Shown here: positions 6,278-8,940 of the stretch, piece by piece
How the letters are laid out: each line of letters begins with the position of its first letter
Position numbering within the stretch: position 1 is the stretch's first letter
Origin: Thermoplasmata archaeon
GTDB taxonomy: Archaea; Thermoplasmatota; E2; UBA202; JdFR-43
DNA: 8,940 nucleotides
Direction: 5' to 3'
Assembly: GCA_021157745.1 (NCBI GenBank)
Contig: JAGGWA010000115.1
Location: forward strand, 1 to 8,940
Notes under the pieces: generated by a model
What the model was told of the DNA's origin: nothing
The model's input: only the letters and a program-made list of their open reading frames with translations
Databases searched by the model: none
Position numbers and translations under genes: made by a program

Positions 6278-7512
6278 GAATCAGAAAAAAATATTTGTTT
6301 TATGTTCTTGCGCTAGCGTCTGCCATCATAGCGGCTGCGGGCACAACAACAGATACATATATATCGATGTATGTTTCGAACCCATGGGCTTTGTGCCTCT
6401 CGATTTTCATCGTAGGCACAATTGTAACGTTTCTTCTGACTTCTTTACTTTCTATAAAAGTTGGTGGAAAGGCAATGGGCTCGAGAATAGATCCATCTTT
6501 TCATGGAATACGTCTCATAAGAAAGCGGGAAATAAAATATCAGACAATAGCAGGATTTGCCAATGCTATCACAACGCTTGCCTACTTCTATGTCATATGG
6601 TCCTATAATGACCCTTTTACCCCTGCTACCATACTTGCTTTCTCTCAGATCGTTATAATATATTTGCTGGCCATCGAATCCATAACAGAGAAGAATGCAC
6701 CTACGCTGGCAGAAGTGCAGTCGGCGATAATCGTTTCATTTGGGGCCGTTCTCGCATCTCTCTCGCTGAAAGGAGGGATAAATGCCCGTGGGCTTGCTGT
6801 GGTATTTTTGGTGCTTAATCCATCTTGGGCTTTATTCTCCATATATCAGAGAAAATTGAAGCTTCTTCGTATCAACGATTGTTACAATGATGCTATCAAC
6901 ATAAGATTCTGGAATCTCATTTTCACAACTTTCTTTACTTTCATTGCAATCATTGCAATGGGTTATGCAATGCATGAGGATCTTCTTAAAGCTTCGTTGG
7001 ATGCCTTATCTTACTGGAACTTACTTGCAATTTCAATGACAATAGCTTTCTTCTCATATGTTTTTTATATAAGGGCTCTTGGCTTAGGAAAAGCGAGCGT
7101 TACCCAGGCTGTGAAATCATCGACTATAATATTCTCCATACCATTTTCCTTCTGGCTGGCAAGCGTCGTTGGAGGAACGATCTTTGAAAGTTCATTGCAT
7201 GCTTTGATTAAATCAATGGGTATGGCTATGGTTATACTCGGCGTTATATCGTTTGCCCTCACAGAGGTTAAAGGATATGTTTTCATAAATGCAAAAACAG
7301 GACACAGTATAGAGGAGCTAATTCAGGAAATATGGAAGATAAAAGGCATTGTAAGCATCGCCGCCGTGGCTGGGAGCTATGATATAATAGCTAAAGTAAG
7401 AATAAGAAGTCTCGGAAAAGGATATGAGAGAATTGTTAGAGCTCTCGAGGAAATAAAAGGAATAGCAAGTTTCAAATGGCATTCAATATTAAAGGAGTGG
7501 GAGGAAATATGA
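6274..7512 (+). CDS. DMT/EamA-like ten-helix permease fused to a C-terminal RAM (Lrp/AsnC ligand-binding) domain
   Basis: This 412-residue protein is in two parts. Residues 1-330 hold about ten hydrophobic segments (roughly 7-23, 37-61, 90-110, 115-134, 147-166, 171-191, 213-232, 246-266, 279-301, 310-330). The short N-terminus is basic, and the SITEKNAP loop after helix 4 and the YIRALGLGKASVTQ segment resemble drug/metabolite transporter repeats, where a small helix pair precedes a conserved Ala/Gly helix. Residues 332-408 form a full RAM domain (KGYVFINAKTG, then AVAGSYDIIAKVRI, then LEEIKGIASF) that aligns with the upstream stand-alone RAM, sharing I-A-x-x-A-G-x-Y-D-I-I-x-K. The RAM domain is expected on the cytoplasmic side. 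Substrate is unknown: an amino acid, purine or nucleoside fits the neighbours. ATGA overlaps join it to both neighbours. It is confidently a membrane protein with a RAM tail; the DMT assignment is moderate. Confidence 0.82.
   Translation: MRIRKKYLFYVLALASAIIAAAGTTTDTYISMYVSNPWALCLSIFIVGTIVTFLLTSLLSIKVGGKAMGSRIDPSFHGIRLIRKREIKYQTIAGFANAITTLAYFYVIWSYNDPFTPATILAFSQIVIIYLLAIESITEKNAPTLAEVQSAIIVSFGAVLASLSLKGGINARGLAVVFLVLNPSWALFSIYQRKLKLLRINDCYNDAINIRFWNLIFTTFFTFIAIIAMGYAMHEDLLKASLDALSYWNLLAISMTIAFFSYVFYIRALGLGKASVTQAVKSSTIIFSIPFSFWLASVVGGTIFESSLHALIKSMGMAMVILGVISFALTEVKGYVFINAKTGHSIEELIQEIWKIKGIVSIAAVAGSYDIIAKVRIRSLGKGYERIVRALEEIKGIASFKWHSILKEWEEI
7499..7504 (+). promoter_or_regulatory. Shine-Dalgarno deciding the phosphorylase start
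   Basis: GGGAGG lies 4 nt before the ATG at 7509, inside the last codons of the permease gene. It selects 7509 over the in-frame upstream ATG at 7476, which has no such site and would add 11 residues before the canonical MKIGIIGGTGFY. Confidence 0.75.
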
Positions 7513-8246
7513 AAATAGGCATAATAGGGGGAACTGGCTTTTATGAAATGGAGGGAGAGGAAATAGAAGTCGAGACAAAATATGGAAATGTGAAGGCAAT
7601 TCATTTCAAAAGAGGAAAGAGGGACATATTTTTCATAGCACGCCATGGAAAGGCGCATGCAAAGCCGGCGCATGCCGTGAATTACCATGCAAATGTAATG
7701 GCAATGAAGAATATTGGGGCAAGCGTCGTCATAGGAATAAGCACTGTTGGAAGCATGAAAAAGAGTATTAAACCAGGGAGCATTTTTATTCCAAATGATT
7801 TTATTGATTTTACAAAAAGGCACACAACATTTTTTGATGACGAAGCAGTCCATATTGATTTGAGTGAGCCTTTCTGTCCTGTTGTAAGAAAAATTTTGGT
7901 TAACTCCGCCAAAAATGCAAAGGAAGGAGTGTATGTTGCAACAGAAGGTCCAAGACTTGAAACAAAGGCAGAGATAGCAATGTTCAAAAAATTTGGAGAT
8001 GTTGTTGGCATGACCCTTGTTCCAGAAGCGATTCTGGCAAGAGAAGCAGGAATATGCTATGCTTCCATTTGCTTGGTTTCAAACTATGCTGCAGGATTGC
8101 AGGAGAGGTTAAGCATAGAGGAGATAAAAGAAATGTATAGGAAAAGGAAGGCTGCAATAGAAAAAATTGTGAATAAAGCTATTGAAAAAATTCCAGCCAG
8201 AAGGAATTGCCGCTGCAGATATGCTGCCATCGAGGGAAAACTTTAG
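7509..8246 (+). CDS. MTAP-family nucleoside phosphorylase, probably 6-oxopurine specific (methylthioinosine / inosine phosphorylase)
   Basis: The 245-residue protein is of typical trimeric purine nucleoside phosphorylase length. It catalyses phosphorolysis of a purine nucleoside to the base and (methylthio)ribose 1-phosphate in the cytosol. Landmarks are the N-terminal phosphate loop GIIGGTGFY (4-12), ARHGKAH with R45/H46, VNYHAN (57-62), STVGS (78-82), the insert NDFIDFTKRHTTFFD (96-110), EPFCP (120-124), EGPRLETKAE (146-155) and GMTLVPEAILAREAGICYAS (167-186). The base-pocket segment is SNYAAG (191-196). True MTA phosphorylases have Asp at the position of N192 (T-D-Y-D), while Asn there goes with 6-oxopurine substrates. 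A C-terminal CRC (C234, C236) matches the CXC disulfide motif described in thermophilic archaeal MTAP/PNP enzymes. Methylthioinosine versus inosine/guanosine cannot be separated by eye. It is the last gene of the three-gene operon and overlaps the convergent radical-SAM gene by 4 nt. Confidence 0.9.
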   Translation: MKIGIIGGTGFYEMEGEEIEVETKYGNVKAIHFKRGKRDIFFIARHGKAHAKPAHAVNYHANVMAMKNIGASVVIGISTVGSMKKSIKPGSIFIPNDFIDFTKRHTTFFDDEAVHIDLSEPFCPVVRKILVNSAKNAKEGVYVATEGPRLETKAEIAMFKKFGDVVGMTLVPEAILAREAGICYASICLVSNYAAGLQERLSIEEIKEMYRKRKAAIEKIVNKAIEKIPARRNCRCRYAAIEGKL

Positions 8247-8940
8247 GTCCAGCCTGGTGGAAGTTTCTCTTTAATATTTCCATTGAAAAATTCCCGTTTA
8301 TAATAGCGGCGCATTGCAATGTTTATTGTTGGAAGAGATAGCGAGTAAGGAGCAAATTTATCCATTTTCATTGAGCGATATATTCTTTTTATCATCTCCG
8401 GCATTGAATAGAAGCTTTTTATTACTTTTCTCGTTCCTTCAAAAAGCTCTTTGGGTGTCATCTGCTTTGGCATGTAGACAACGTGAGCCTGCGTATATTT
8501 GCTCCAGTCTTTTGTCAGTATTCTTCCTTCTTTGTCAAGTCTATCATATAAAGGTGTTCCAGGATATGGCGTTAGTATGTTGAACTCTGCGGAATCAATT
8601 TCCCAGCTTAAAACAGCATCTCTTGTTGCATCAAATATCTCAGGCGTGTCATTGTCAAATCCAAAAATGAAGCCGCCAACGATGCCGATATCATATTTTT
8701 TCACAACCTTTATTGCTTTTTCATATCCTTCCGCCCTATTCGATATCTTATGGGCTTCTTTCAGACTCGCTGGATTTATGGACTCGAAACCAACAAAAAA
8801 TGAAATGGCGCCCGCCTCCTTCGCAAGGCGGAGAAATTTTTCGTTTCTGCTTATTATGTTTATGTTTGCATTTGCTATGAACTTTTTCTTCAATGGCTTC
8901 ATCGCCTTGAACAGCTGCATGCTGTACTTTACATTCAGCG
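8243..8940 (-). CDS. radical SAM protein, C-terminal part (B12-binding-domain / DUF4070 type), 5' end outside window
   Basis: The frame is open through the right edge (LNVKYS precedes the Met at 8920-8918), so that Met is internal and about 232 codons are visible. The second half of a radical-SAM TIM barrel is present: KKFIANANINI, then AKEAGAISFFVGFESINPASL (a GxES-type strand that contacts SAM), then GIVGGFIFGFDNDT, then FNILTPYPGTPLYDRL. A C-terminal extension with WSKYTQAHVVYMPKQMTPKEL is typical of the DUF4070 tail found on proteins with an N-terminal cobalamin-binding domain. The CxxxCxxC cluster and any B12 domain would lie outside the window; the visible part has no cysteine. Its substrate is unknown (methylation or lipid/cofactor maturation in relatives). 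The TAA stop overlaps the phosphorylase TAG tail-to-tail, so no separate terminator space exists. Confidence 0.85.
   Translation of the reverse strand, partial: LNVKYSMQLFKAMKPLKKKFIANANINIISRNEKFLRLAKEAGAISFFVGFESINPASLKEAHKISNRAEGYEKAIKVVKKYDIGIVGGFIFGFDNDTPEIFDATRDAVLSWEIDSAEFNILTPYPGTPLYDRLDKEGRILTKDWSKYTQAHVVYMPKQMTPKELFEGTRKVIKSFYSMPEMIKRIYRSMKMDKFAPYSLSLPTINIAMRRYYKREFFNGNIKEKLPPGWT

Noticed and set aside
6252..6608. Plus-strand frame of 118 codons overlapping the start of the permease gene
   Set aside because: It is a Cys/His-rich out-of-frame reading of the permease coding region. The alternative frame gives a clean membrane protein.
7476..7508. Upstream ATG extending the phosphorylase by 11 residues
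   Set aside because: The GGGAGG site and the canonical MKIGIIGGTGFY start both fit the ATG at 7509.
7377..7853. Antisense frame of 158 codons on the minus strand across the permease/phosphorylase junction
   Set aside because: It lies opposite two strongly conserved coding frames, has no Shine-Dalgarno and a low-complexity composition rich in Cys, His and Ser. It is a shadow.
8918..8920. ATG as the start of the right-edge radical-SAM gene
   Set aside because: The frame stays open to the window edge, and the residues before it (LNVKYS) continue the family sequence, so it is an internal Met of a truncated gene.

Overview
The window looks archaeal, most likely from a low-GC euryarchaeon; a Thermoplasmatota-like lineage is a guess. 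The signs are a short-form Elp3 with a CX4CX2C cluster, a stand-alone Lrp/AsnC RAM domain, a PKD/NosD-type surface protein ending in a PGF-CTERM archaeosortase signal, a TATA-like promoter and tightly overlapping genes. Almost every base is coding; the only real intergenic gap is about 96 bp (5942-6037). No RNA gene, CRISPR array, insertion sequence or phage gene was seen.

Left block, minus strand (5941 down to 1). A 1618-residue secreted protein (signal peptide, five PKD domains, a long right-handed beta-helix, three PKD domains, PGF-CTERM anchor) is followed without a gap by a 102-residue charged coiled-coil protein of unknown function, joined by a TAATG stop/start overlap. That gene overlaps the start of elp3, the radical-SAM tRNA-wobble-uridine acetyltransferase, which runs off the left edge. 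The three genes look co-transcribed from a promoter near 5975.

Right block, plus strand (about 6017 to 8246). Three genes are linked by two ATGA overlaps: a stand-alone RAM domain, a ten-helix DMT/EamA-like permease with a second RAM domain fused to its C-terminus, and a nucleoside phosphorylase of the MTAP family. The phosphorylase has the Asn in its base pocket expected of 6-oxopurine (inosine/methylthioinosine) enzymes, and a C-terminal CXC motif. The best candidate for a new system is this operon: an effector-sensing domain wired directly onto a transporter, a soluble partner RAM domain, and a salvage enzyme.

Right edge, minus strand (8940 down to 8243). This is the C-terminal part of a radical-SAM protein of the B12-binding-domain/DUF4070 type. 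It converges on the phosphorylase gene, and their stop codons overlap by 4 nt. The left and right blocks diverge from a shared AT-rich promoter region that contains a 10-bp palindromic TATA-like element.
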